The notes below the pieces were generated by a model that was not told where the DNA came from, ran no database searches, and saw only the letters and a program-made list of their open reading frames with translations. Made by a program: the position numbers and the translations under genes. Positions 12,173-23,560 of a stretch of 64,000 nt of DNA are shown one piece after another. The first letter of the stretch is position 1. Each line of letters opens with the position of its first letter. Source of the DNA: Augochlora pura (taxonomy: Eukaryota > Arthropoda > Insecta > Hymenoptera > Halictidae); the NCBI RefSeq assembly GCF_028453695.1, contig NC_135778.1, positions 13,638,244 through 13,702,243 on the forward strand. The letters are read 5' to 3'.

Positions 12173-12215
12173 CTCCTCCTCCTCCTCCTCCGCCTCTTCC
12201 TCTTCTCCTCCCCTT
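12173..12215. repeat. (TCC)n-type trinucleotide tract
   Basis: Six perfect TCC/CTC repeats are followed by interrupted CTC/TTC units. The open frames across it encode only poly-Gly or poly-Arg runs and are not credible genes. Confidence 0.85.
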
Positions 12216-14495
12216 CATCTTCCCTTTCATCCAGCTGGTTCGCGGACTTTCCAGAGACCGCCTCGGCCTTCTTTGCCAAAGAAACCGGTGAAGCGCGATC
12301 AACCGTTCGGTCGCGAGGTGCTTTCTACCGGCCATGCCGCCGCGAGAGGACGAACGCGAACCCGGTGAAAAGGCCCGCGTGTCTTATTACACGCGCGAAA
12401 AACCTGGTGTTGACGAAAACGGCTCCTCGGGTCGACCCCTCGATTCAATCAACTTTTTCAATCACCGCCGCCCGGACTCATTAACGGAGACGAACTCTTC
12501 CGGCTTCGTTGGTGGCTTTCGAGAAGATCGCGTGTCGCCTGGAATTCTTTTGCTAGGGATCTACGAGCAAGTTCCAACGGGGATCGAAACTTCCCTGGGA
12601 ATGAACGTTTGTTCTTCTTTTTTTCGATGCCCTCTCGGAAACTAAGTTCTCGAACTAGTTTTCAGCAAGCCCTACCCTAAGGTGCCCCACCCTGCAGATT
12701 ACAAGTTCCCAAAATATTTCGACTGTCACCGCCTTTCCCAAGGATTGGATCGATGCTTCATTTTGGTAACACCGTGTTCATCGCACTTCCCAAGCGGAGA
12801 CGCCGAACCTTGAACATCTCCTATATCGCCCACACTGGGAAACTAAGATGGATGCTATACTGTACAACAAAGTCGCAGAGAGCAGTCTCCGTCGAGAGCC
12901 ACGATCCCGGCAACATCGTCTCGAGTTATGCTCCCCGACCTCTATCCCAGCTATAGCTCTATCCTCGCAGCTGCTATTGATCCTGGGTTCAGCGAGGAGC
13001 CATTAAAGGCACGGTAACCCTTCGTCGCGGAGATAAATACACGGCGGCCCACTTTCGAGAGCGGGTAACGCGGCGTCTTTCGATCGTCCCGGGGGCTTCA
13101 ATCATAACGGCGTAACCGGCTCCATAAATTTGTCAGAAAAGATAGTGGCGCAGCGCACGGTACACGAAGGCAACGACGCCGCCGCCGATGCTGCGCCGAC
13201 GGTCGTGGGTTAGGCCCCATCGCGACAAGAGACGGGGCCCTCTCGGGGACACAACCACGTGGAAAATGTCATCCTCGTGGCGGAAGAGGAGGCCCGACGT
13301 GTGCCGCGAGCGTGGGATGTGGGTCACAGGGCTCGGCCCGGGTGTGATCGCCTCTTGGAAACGGAGAAGAGCCGCGGGGATGCGGCGACGGTCCCCCGGG
13401 GGCCCTGTGGACACGGGCCCCCGACCCCGTCATGCGACACCGACGCTCACCTCACCACTATAATGACCGTCCATTACCTAATACCCGTGCACGGGCTGGT
13501 CTGTGATTTTCAGACGTGCTCGACTCGATAGCACGCTCGCGCGCTCAGCAGTCGATCACGTCCCGGCTTCCATCCGGAGAGACCAGGATCGCTGACCCTA
13601 ACCCGACGGATCCCTTTTCCGAACCTCCGATACACCTGAAAGAACCTCTTTTCAGAAACGAGCCACTCCAAGAATACCCTTCATATTATTACGACTGTGT
13701 GCAGCTCAATTAGATTTCTTTTCCGTCTCATCTCTCAGCAGACCCAGCTGGGAATCAGGTTGACCTAGTTAGTTTTATGTCCAACTAGTATCGACTTTCA
13801 GGGTATTATTCATACTATCGCAATTATACGCAGTTAATTCAGACTCTACTTTCGTTTTTTTATTTTGTATAAAAAAATCAAGTACACTCAACTAATCTTC
13901 TATCCAACTAGCCTCGACTTAGAGCATTATAACTTAATATATCCAAATTGTTTGCGCATCTTTCTATCATAATCATTCCATATAACATATAACATTCCAT
14001 ATGAACACTTGCGGACACTTTATGCACAATGATTTCAGCAAGCTAAGAGTACTCAATACTGAACAGTGTACAGAGTACCACAACTTCTTTTAAATTCCAC
14101 TGATTTTCCTTGCCATAATGGAGACGCGACGAACCGCAGGTGGTTAATGAAAACTCACTCGGCCTTTGACCCATCGGCAGCGACCCTCGGATGAAGTGTA
14201 GCCCCTCAAAGAGCATAAGCTTCCAACGTCAACCAGAAAAACCGCATTTTCTCACGGGCGCTGAAAAGACCGGGGAGCCGCCACGGTTTCTCCAGAGGAA
14301 ACCGAGGAAGCTCACGGCTGTCGCCGGTATAATATTCATGCATTCAGGGCTGATTATATTTGCAAAACACTCTCGAGCACGCGACTATCGAGGAACCATC
14401 AAACTGTTTGAACTATCCTCCTTTCCCGTTCGCGTTAGAATCTATTAGGCAAGATCGCTAAACTGTCTTTCCGTGTGTATACTTTCACGGACGTC

Positions 14496-14513
14496 GGGGC
14501 GGGGAGGGGAGGG
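14496..14513 (+). other. G-quadruplex motif
   Basis: GGGGCGGGGAGGGGAGGG has four G-runs with single-base loops, an arrangement expected to fold very stably. No adjacent gene or promoter is recognisable. Confidence 0.75.
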
Positions 14514-15648
14514 ACGCGCCATTAAACATAAAGTTTCATGGGCAATCTGTACCGCGGGACCCGAGAACACCGGACGATTCCCAGGATTCTGTCGCGCTCA
14601 GGAATTTTTCCACGGTGAAAAATCACCGGGGGAGAGAAGGGCACCGGAGAGGTGAACGACGTCTCTCCCGAGGATCAATATTTGTCGTCTTGTCTAGCGC
14701 TGACGCGGACCTTGTCGAGAGTATCGGTCGTCGCTCGGGTAATTTAACTCTCGAGCTCTCTCTCCTAGAGGAAAGCCTTTGGCTGCTGGTGGCCGCCGAA
14801 ACGTCATTTTTCATCCAGACTCGTCGACGATTATCCCTTCGTAAGAACCGTCTTTATATCGCGTCGTATTTCTTTAATGACGACGTTGATGTCTTTATTG
14901 GTTTCAATACCGGTAGCCGAGAAATGAAACCGGCTGTCAGAAAACTATAATTTAAGTGAAATGTTGGCAGCCGTTGATCAAAATGAATCCAAGTTTGCCG
15001 TGCGTGCTATTTAAATTGTCGAGACACGTCTAACCTACTATTTTTGTTCTTGCGAAGTGCGAGAACACTAGAGCTAGTTACTTCATCTTTTTAGCTTCAG
15101 ATCTGTCGGATGTCTCTCGACGGTTCATGTTAACAAATATTTAATTACTTAAAGGGGTTGCTTCCCTAACATCTTAACAAATCAAACGATCCTTCCAAAT
15201 ACCATAGTACCTCACTCTTTTCATTTTTCTTAAAGAACATGGAACATAAAGGTTCCAACTAGAAGCTCTTATATCCTGAAGTGTGTCATAAGCAACGAAT
15301 ACAGGCAAACAGCCATCTCTCAGTCTTTAAGAAGTTGATTCTAGGTCCCCTAAGACCCGGGGTCTAAGAATTTCAGGAATCCGACATTCCGGCAGAATCC
15401 CCAAAATGCTTTCGCCGGTTCGTCAAGGCAAGCTAATCGTACGCGACACCGTTGACCCCTTTCCTCGAAAGGTTCGACGGCTGAACGGATCGTCGAAGAC
15501 GACGTCTCTCGAAGAGAGAACCGTCATCGATGGCTCTCGCCGCTGCCGATAGCGTTGCGGCTTATTACGATAGCAACGCCGCGAAAAGCGGAACATCAAG
15601 CCGCGGACCGGTCCGGTCGTGCACGTCGTAAGCTTATCTGCTTCCAGG

Positions 15649-15693
15649 CTATAGGGAGCATTAACGTCGGCCTCTAGGGAGCATTAAAGCCTC
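15649..15693. repeat. 23-bp imperfect tandem duplication
   Basis: CTATAGGGAGCATTAACG at 15649 is followed by CTCTAGGGAGCATTAAAG at 15672. Two copies only. Confidence 0.7.
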
Positions 15694-18608
15694 TCGGTAC
15701 CTGTCGACGGAACACGGCACACTTCCCGTCGGGCACCGACGCGGACGCACGCTTCCGTGAGCAAACACACAGCGCCGACAGCAGCTTCCTAGCCTGGACT
15801 TTCATTTTCATTTTTAACCGGCGACCGATGATGAATCCGCCGCCAAGGAAACTCTCGTATTCCGGCTGGTATCGAGGAAACACGGCTCCGGACCGCGATA
15901 TTACCTCGACTCACTCTTTGGCTGCTCTCGCTTGCTCTACCTGCTTCTCGACTTCCCATCATTGTTCTTTATTCTGTCTGCAATCTCTCTTATCTGCCGG
16001 TCTATTTTGCAGGATTCTGATACCAAAATGTTCTATTGTCTAGTAATTTCATTCAAGTTCTCTGCTAAGTGATTATTTATTTTATTAATGCAGTGATTGT
16101 ATGTTCGGTTAAGCGAGCCTCTACTGTATCAGTTAGCTCAATTCACTTTATGCTCGCAGTCGTAAAATCATTCTTGCTCTAATCCGCGTGCTTCAGTCAT
16201 TGACCTCAGTGAGCTTATAGGACATAAATGATGAGGAAAGTGAGCAATTTTTCTTTTTGTTATAACCATAATCAAATTACATGTTCGTAACTTCTCAAAT
16301 AAGGTATATAGTCTTGATGTCCATATTCGTCTTCAAAGCGTTAATACGGTTCCTACAGCTTACAGTAGGAATTGAGATCAACAGTTAAGAATATCTTAAA
16401 AATTGATCAACTATTACAATAATCACATCTACAATCTATCAAGTTCTTTACATTAATGTAATGTAACAAGTTTTCTTCAATTACAGTTTAAAATTGTCGA
16501 GCTTCTATTAGAACGCTCTTTGAAACGAAGAAGAGGAACGTGGAAATCTCGCATAGAATTTGCCAGTGGAGCAGAATCGACTCCGGTGCTCGTTGCTCGT
16601 TGGGTCCGTCAAATAAGAGAATCCGACCAGTGTACCGTTCGAGTGGTAGCAAGCCTAAGGTCGAGGCGGTACGATAGCGAGCTACAAGTCCCCTCGATTT
16701 GCATGAAGTTAGCCTGTTACGGGACGGTCTCGCGAACAGACGAGGCATCGCCGTGTCCGCCCACGCGATCTTAGGGTCTGCGGTGAACCCGGTGGCTGGT
16801 ACTCGCCGGGATATCGTTGCAAAAGGCACCGCTCGGCTCCTAAACGCTCGGCGCGAGTGACAGAACGCGCTTACTGTGCTGTCCGCCGCGGCGACACGCA
16901 CAATAAGGCGCCCTGAGCACAAGCATTACAGTCTTTATCACTCTAATCTACGGCCGATGTTCGCCGTATCTAGCTCGGCGAGCCGCGAACACCGTGGCTA
17001 CCCTGCTGTCCCCGTGTCTCGCGGATCGGATTCCGCGGCCTCAGCTCTCGCGTTTGCGTTTATTAAAGGTTCCGTTATAGTTGGCTAGCCACTTCCGGCT
17101 GCTTCGGGACCGGGAGGGCCCGAGGATATCGAGGGGCCGACGCCTGTTATACGACGACGACCGGCCCGATAAATCTTCGACAAATTTGCGGCTTCGTTGC
17201 CTCGCCGTCTGCTTTTCCTCTGTCGCGCTTTCCGAGACTGGTTCCGCTTTGACCGGCCGCATGGAAGATCTGCCGAAGCCGGAAGCTCGACGACCGCCAC
17301 CAAAATAGACCAAAATTTTAAGGCATTTTTCGAGCCGACGGTGGTTGCACGCTGAGCTGAGCACTTCATTTTTAAAGGAGCGTCGCGTTTCATCACTTGG
17401 CAAACTTTGAATTTAGTCAGCACACAGGATCCTTTGAATGTTAGTCGCGTACTTCGTGTACTTTAACTTCGAGCAGTTTTATGTTTCATCACTTTGAGAA
17501 TTTTTTATCGAATCACTGAGTTCGGATACTTTATCGAGTGATGTTGTAAGAAAGTGTAAAGCTTTCACACGATCGAAGTACATAAAGTTTAATAGTAATA
17601 ACTTTTGCAAACGCGTTTTTTTAAATCTCTTATTATTGTATTTGTAAATGTAATTAATCGATATTTTTTAATAGTATATGTGAAAAGCAACTAATTTTCC
17701 ACTGGTATAGAAAATAACCATTTCAATCTCCAAGAGATGCTATATAACGTACAATAAAGTAACCTGCAAGAAAATAAAATAAAAAAGATTCAAAATGAAC
17801 AAGTTTAGATTTTCTTTAACGTTTCAATTATTCAGTGACCACGCAGTACAGTTATCTATTAAATTTAAAGTACGGGGTACTAATTTTTTATAAAGTAATA
17901 TTCATCCAAACTATCGCGCTGCACAAATTATTTTATGGAACTGCAAAAAATAATTCTTTTTAAGAGCAATGTAGAAATTCTAACAAACAAACACGATTAT
18001 AATAAGATTTTCATCAATGCTCTCCGCTAATGCTATTCCTAGTATTTTCATTTCACAATATAATTTACTTAATTAAAACGCCATCCGCAATTCTCAGAAG
18101 TGCGATTTAGAATTTCAACGAGGCGATTCGAGAGCACGGTAAAAGTTTAGCTGATGCGGCACAATGTCGGACGCTATTCTTGGTAGTTCCAGGACACTTC
18201 CCTTTGTCAAACAGTTAATTCGCGTGGGTGGCGTGCGAACTTCTCGGCTTATCGTTTCTCTGTTTCGTTGATAGCAGTCGGGGAATTGTGTTATCGGGAT
18301 GCTGACGCGCGAGATAATTCCGCCTTTCTACTCGCAGCGAGAGAGCTCGTTCGCATAGATTGCAGCTATTGCAAGCTGGTCGGATGCACTCTGTGAATAC
18401 GCTTACAAAAAACCCGAAGTCTGTTCACCGTGGCTTCCGTGATTTCGTTCTCTAGTCCTTGCAATTAAGCCCCTTAAAATAAAAATACAAAAGAAACAAA
18501 ACTGTACGTATTCTTTAATTTACATCAGTACCTATGATACGTAATTCTGTTGTATAAAACAAGGATTCGAAAATAGATAAGTTATCTATCCCAATTCATT
18601 CTAATTAA

Positions 18609-18856
18609 CCCCTTGCCATACTTTAACGAATCAGACTCGTGGAGATTTATAATAATAAGCTGTTAGGTATGAATGTTTATCCGTTCCTTCAAGTAGGAAT
18701 AAAATTTTATTCTCTTTTCACCAAAATTTAAACGTTCGAGTAGACAACAGCACGCAATAAACATAAAATTCCTTTTTCTTCTAAGAAATTAGTCGATCGA
18801 AAATATCGAAAATATTCTAATTATAGTGATTGTAAAGAAAATGGTACGGCAAGGGG
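18609..18856. mobile_element. TTAA-flanked miniature element (piggyBac-type MITE)
   Basis: It is flanked by TTAA at 18605-18608 and 18857-18860. The terminal inverted repeats are CCCCTTGCCATAC and CCCCTTGCCGTAC, 12 of 13 identical. It is 248 bp, AT-rich inside, with no open frame of note. Its internal segment (about 18660-18735) resembles sequence near 34.2 kb, so a family with more than one copy is likely. It must depend on transposase made elsewhere. Confidence 0.78.
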
Positions 18857-18860
18857 TTAA

Positions 18861-21339
18861 AGCCACTATACTGAAAGTCAAAACGAGGATCAATACTTGA
18901 AGCGTGAAATGAGGATAACATTTCCGCTTGGACTCGTCCGATTGGCTAATCCGGAAAAAGCAGTCGATTCGATGGCGAACGGAGAAAATTCCTCGAGGAG
19001 GAGCAGTCGTCTGCCTCCGTAGGAGTAATTAAGCGAGACCGCGCGCGGGCGGTGTTCTCGAGGCGCGCACGATCGACGAAGACGGTATTATTAATCAACA
19101 TCCTCGAGCGTCGAGAGGAACCGCGACACCGGGACAAGCGGAACCGTGATAAATCGCTGGAACGTCCGGACGTCGTTGACCGGCGTCGAAAGCGAGAATG
19201 GAAACGTCAGAGGGCCCCGTTCAAAGCCGCGTAGTACGCTCGCGATATCCTCGAGGATCGGGGCGGCGCGGTGCCGTTAATCGCTGCGACTAATTATTTT
19301 CACGTTTCATATTTCAGTCGGCGTGCTCGCGAGCGGGGACCGTATCGTTCCCCGGAATTTCATCGCGATAGCCTGCCGAGGATAATTGGAATAGTTCCTC
19401 CGCGGATCGCGAGCGTTCCGCTGCAGAATGTCGGCGTTGTTAGCGTTGCCAGTTCTGCGGCGATGGATTCTGATCGCGCGATAATTGCAAGCTTCCGCTT
19501 GGTCGCGCGACACACTTTATCAGAAGCGGATATAATTGTTCGACGCGTGTGTCGTTGCAACGAACCCGACTGTTTCTCACAATTGCCGTCGACAACGCGC
19601 GTTTATCGTGAATTTGTTGCGCGTGATTTTCAACGCTTACTTCAAGGGTCACGAAAAACGCATAAAAATAACAAGCATATTTAGTTGGATCTTCAGCGAT
19701 TTATCTTGCAATATACGTCGAAACAACCCGTTCCGTGAACCCAGTGTTAAAGATGAAACCAATAACGATCGCGGCAACGACAATGACGATATACGGGGGA
19801 TAGCGAGGACGCAGCGGTCAATTAGCAGCAAAGTGCAGGCTCACGTTAAGCTGTCCGTAAACGAAAAGGTTAAGTGGAAAAGGAGGCATTTAGAAAGTCA
19901 CATTTGACCGCGTCGGAGCTTTTGTTTTTATTGGCGGACGTGCCGGGAATTTATTTATAAGTCCCACGAATTTTTCATCGATCGCGACGACGGGAATCTT
20001 CGGTTATTCAACCTGCCAAGTAGAGAATTCGCGGAAGCTTCTGACTGACAGCTTCGAAAAACCCGAATAGAGAAAACCGAGGAAATATACGATGAAAGTT
20101 CGCAGATAATATTAGCGGTTTGGAGCGCGGCTGCGGTTGGGATGTCTTCACGTTTACGGACTAGGAAATCGTTAACTTCGGAGAGCGCGCCGCTGTGTCC
20201 GGACTTCGCGCTTTCGTTTCGCCGATTTTAGTAAACACGTTACAGCCGGATAATATTCGAAATTGTTAATCACCGCGGCCACGTATTTCGTTTTTCCCGT
20301 GGAAAGTGGAACGAGCGCGATGCAATTTGTAGTCCGATAAAATTTGATATTGTTTCCAGTTCGATGAATAAAATTCTGGAACCATTCGGACGGGAAATAA
20401 ATTTCGTGCGCGTTTATGGCGAGTGCGAGTAGACGGGGTATAAAACGGTAAATAGATGGGAAGGATTTCAAATCGTTTACAGTTTTCAATTTAACGAGAC
20501 GATTATGCAATTCGGAGGACCAATTCGTTACAGTTGAGCTGATATTTTTGTTCTGCGTAAAAATTCATTGCATAATCATTGGATCGCAGTTCGATCATCT
20601 GTGCTCCGCAGCATCGTCAATATCCGCGTCTGTTCTAAGCAAGAGAACAATGAGAAACGTTGAGCAATTAGCTCCGGGGGAACTAATTGAATGAAAAGTA
20701 ACGTTACGCGGTGATTACGCCCGCGGACCGTTTTAACGAAATAGCCGATTCCCGCGTTGCGATACTGAAACCGCGATTCCCATTAAATTATAATCCCCGG
20801 GATCGTCGTTGCAATTACGGGTACAATTAATAGCCCCTGTCGTCGTTGCTATCGCCGCGGCGATGACTCCTCAGCCATCGGCCGTCACGTTCCGTAATCC
20901 TAACTGAATCTCGGATCACAGCTATTGTCGTAACTGTCCCGCGGATATTGCTGTGTCGGAGTTGATAGGGTTTTGCGGTGAAGCCTGGTTAATCCGGCCA
21001 GAAAACAAAGTGGTCCGTTGCAAAATAATCGTCTGCTTCCACTGGAATCGAGCTGCAATTCTTCAGCCGTGAGGCTGAACAGTTACTTTGGATGCGCCGG
21101 GGAAAATTTAGGTAACGAAGCTGGTGGCTCATTGTGATTCTTCTCGGTGCGAATAGAAAACTAAACGCTTGGCATGTTTCATTGATGAGTGCGTTTTATG
21201 CACTACGCAATAAAACTCTGTACAATGGATGCTTTTGAACGCTGAATAAGCAAAACTCAGAGTTCCAGAGGTTCGATTAAGTACTGCTATTATATGAAAT
21301 TATTTAAATATGAGAGAATTAGATTCTAGAATTTTTAAA
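18861..21339. other. non-coding stretch
   Basis: Moderately GC-rich and CpG-dense, with many isolated short frames on both strands. No conserved motif, splice pair or RNA gene identified. Confidence 0.55.
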
Positions 21340-22080
21340 AAATACTTAGATATGAATAGAAGAGGCAAAAAGAAGACTCGTGAATAAATAAAATTGAGAA
21401 CGCAGGACGTTCGACATAATTCCAGAATTGGAAAGCACAAAGATATACAGAGAGACGGAAATATATAGGGATCAATAAAATTCTACGAACAATTAAAAGT
21501 GCAACGACGAAAGAAGAAGATATTGTTCTCATATTTGGACATGATTTTAATCGCAATAAATTTTTATATAAATCCTATTACATTCTAAAGCTTACATATA
21601 AATTTCTATTAATTAAAATTACAAATCCATTGCTGTATTAATGTATGCGAAAGCACAAAGACTCGTGAAAAGGAGGCTGGAAAATAGCAAAGAGCAAAGT
21701 ACGAGATCTAAAAGATTCAATGGAGTCCTACGAACCTTTGAAAGTCCAAAGACGTAGGTACACATAAGAATAAGCAAAATACAGAATGTAGAGACTTCAA
21801 AGATTTTCCACTATTGCGTGAAAGCACAAAGATGCGGGCACAGAAGGCTGGGAAATAAGGACAAGCAAAGTATAAAATTTAAAAGGTTCAATGAAATTCA
21901 ATAAATGTTTAAAGATGCATCGACGCTAGAGGAAGAATAATCAGAATACAGATTGCATAGAGTTCAGCGCAATTCCAGGGATGTGCGAAAGCACAAAGGC
22001 TGAGGAAGATGAGGCTGGGAAGCGCGAATTGCAAGGGGTCTGACGAAATTCCCCAGTAATTCGAAGCTGCGTTGTCGCGA
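21340..22080. repeat. diverged tandem array, unit about 170 bp
   Basis: The anchor AAAGCACAAAG recurs at 21432, 21650, 21821 and 21988, spaced 218, 171 and 167 bp. Around each anchor the same order of strings recurs: a GACTCGTGAA/GATGCGGGCA-type string, then GGAGGCTGG or AGAAGGCTGG, then GCAAAGTA, a TTCAATG-type string, and an AAATTC..AC/ATAAA-type string. Copies are well diverged, so the array is old. No coding frame survives across it. Confidence 0.7.
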
Positions 22081-22639
22081 GTAGAAAACGCAGGTAGTCA
22101 ATAGATTACGAAAATGAGAGAAAATCTCGAGAGGGAGGAGCTCGGCAACGTCGACAGCCTAGTCGGAAGGTTAACGCGACACTGGACGGATTCCCCTAAG
22201 CGGCGTCGAATGTTTATAAAGGGCAGCGACCTGCTTCTTCAGCGTTGAGAAACGGCGTAAAGTCGCCGGGCAAATATTTGCGGTATCGTCGTGGCCGGGT
22301 GTACATAGTCGACGCAGGGTTAATAAAAGCAGCCGGTGGGTGCTCACGGGATGGAACGAGCAGCGCGAGTATTCGAAGGATGAAAGAGGAGGGGGCGAGG
22401 AGCAACAAGGGAGAGACCGGAGAAGAAGCACAGCCAGAAGGAAAGGGGGGAGGGGAGGAGCGGGCGCGTCTCTCGGCCTCGGTCGAACCACTCGAGAGGT
22501 GGTTGCTCCTGTACCCGATCGGTATGAACATCGAGATATCCGAGTTTCCACCTACGAGTCGCCGGAAGGGACGTTTCCGCGCTCTCCAGATCAAGACCGG
22601 CCCGGGATTTCGTTCGTCGGCGTGATTCCGTTTGAAGAG

Positions 22640-23560
22640 CCGTGCCGGAGATCTCCGGGGCGGCGTCTATTCCTTTCTTCTGCGCCGCGATCACGAGGGA
22701 TCGTCGTGGCAACCAACAGGGTCCTGGTGAAAGTCTGTCTCCTCCGCTCTTCTGCTTTCTTCGGCTACGCTTCTCCCTCCCACGTTCCACCGCTCGCTCA
22801 TTCTGCCATCCTTGCTCTCTAGCTCTTTCTCGAGTACTTCGATCTTATGATCTTCTCGCGATTTCTATCTTTCGACTTCCAAAGCCGCATCTTCTTCTTC
22901 TCCTTCCTATCTTCATCTATTTAGATTTTTCGTGCAGCCTTTGTCGGGTCCTTTCAACTATACAATTGCTCGGAGCGTTTTCCAGCTGTGTCCTTTCACC
23001 TGGATATATTCCCTTGTCTCTCTCTAGTATTTGCACGCTTTTATCAATAGATCTTTATGAAGTCTCTAAATTTTTTAGGCTCTCAGCTGTAGGATCGACA
23101 AATTTGTTTAGCTGATTGGAAGTTCAGCTCTGTACTAAGATCGACAGGAAAATGCTCTTGGTCCGTGTTTGCATTGCACTTGCCTGCATTTCACAAACTC
23201 GCAGATGCTACGAAGGTGTAAAGACTCGCAATCTGCTTCTTTCACTTCTAAAGATTATTTCTTCCTATCAGCTGATATCTGTATCAGCCTCGCTTGATTC
23301 TGAACAGTTCTTTCATTTCATGTATATACTATCTCCTTATGCTATTCATCAATTTCTTTGGCTGTCGAAAATTCTCTGGTCCCTTATCAGCCGTCGTTCT
23401 ATTAGCCGATCTTTGGATTTCTTCTTCACATTCGAGAGAACACTTGTCCCGTCTCCGGCGGCTGCTCTTTCCGTATCTATCGCTTCGTATCTTCCTCTGT
23501 CCCGTGCTAGTTCGCCGGATCTTTCTGGATCTTTCTCTATCGCCGGGGTCGCTTCTTTCA
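22640..23560 (+). other. pyrimidine-rich tract of about 0.9 kb
   Basis: The + strand is strongly biased to C and T (repeated TTCTTC, TCTTTC, CTTCTCC strings). Because stop codons need purines, several frames stay open for over 100 codons. One frame (22642-23739) has a single in-frame TGA at 23113. No domain, conserved motif or codon-usage pattern supports translation. It may be an old expanded CT-type array. Confidence 0.5.

Larger units (their letters stand above)
12216..18604. other. non-coding stretch
   Basis: CpG-dense blocks lie at 12240-12560, 13000-13500, 14480-14780, 15400-15900 and 16560-17300, separated by AT-rich DNA. It holds the quadruplex motif at 14496 and a 23-bp duplication at 15649. 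No exon can be defended. Confidence 0.55.

Noticed and set aside
12666..12763. Candidate exon after TTTTCAG encoding KPYPKVPHPADYKFP
   Set aside because: Attractive composition, but the only donor (TTG|GTAACA) is poor and no partner exon or family was recognised.
16488..16922. 144-aa minus-strand frame
   Set aside because: Lies in a CpG-dense island with few stops. No domain, and another frame is open on the + strand across the same DNA.
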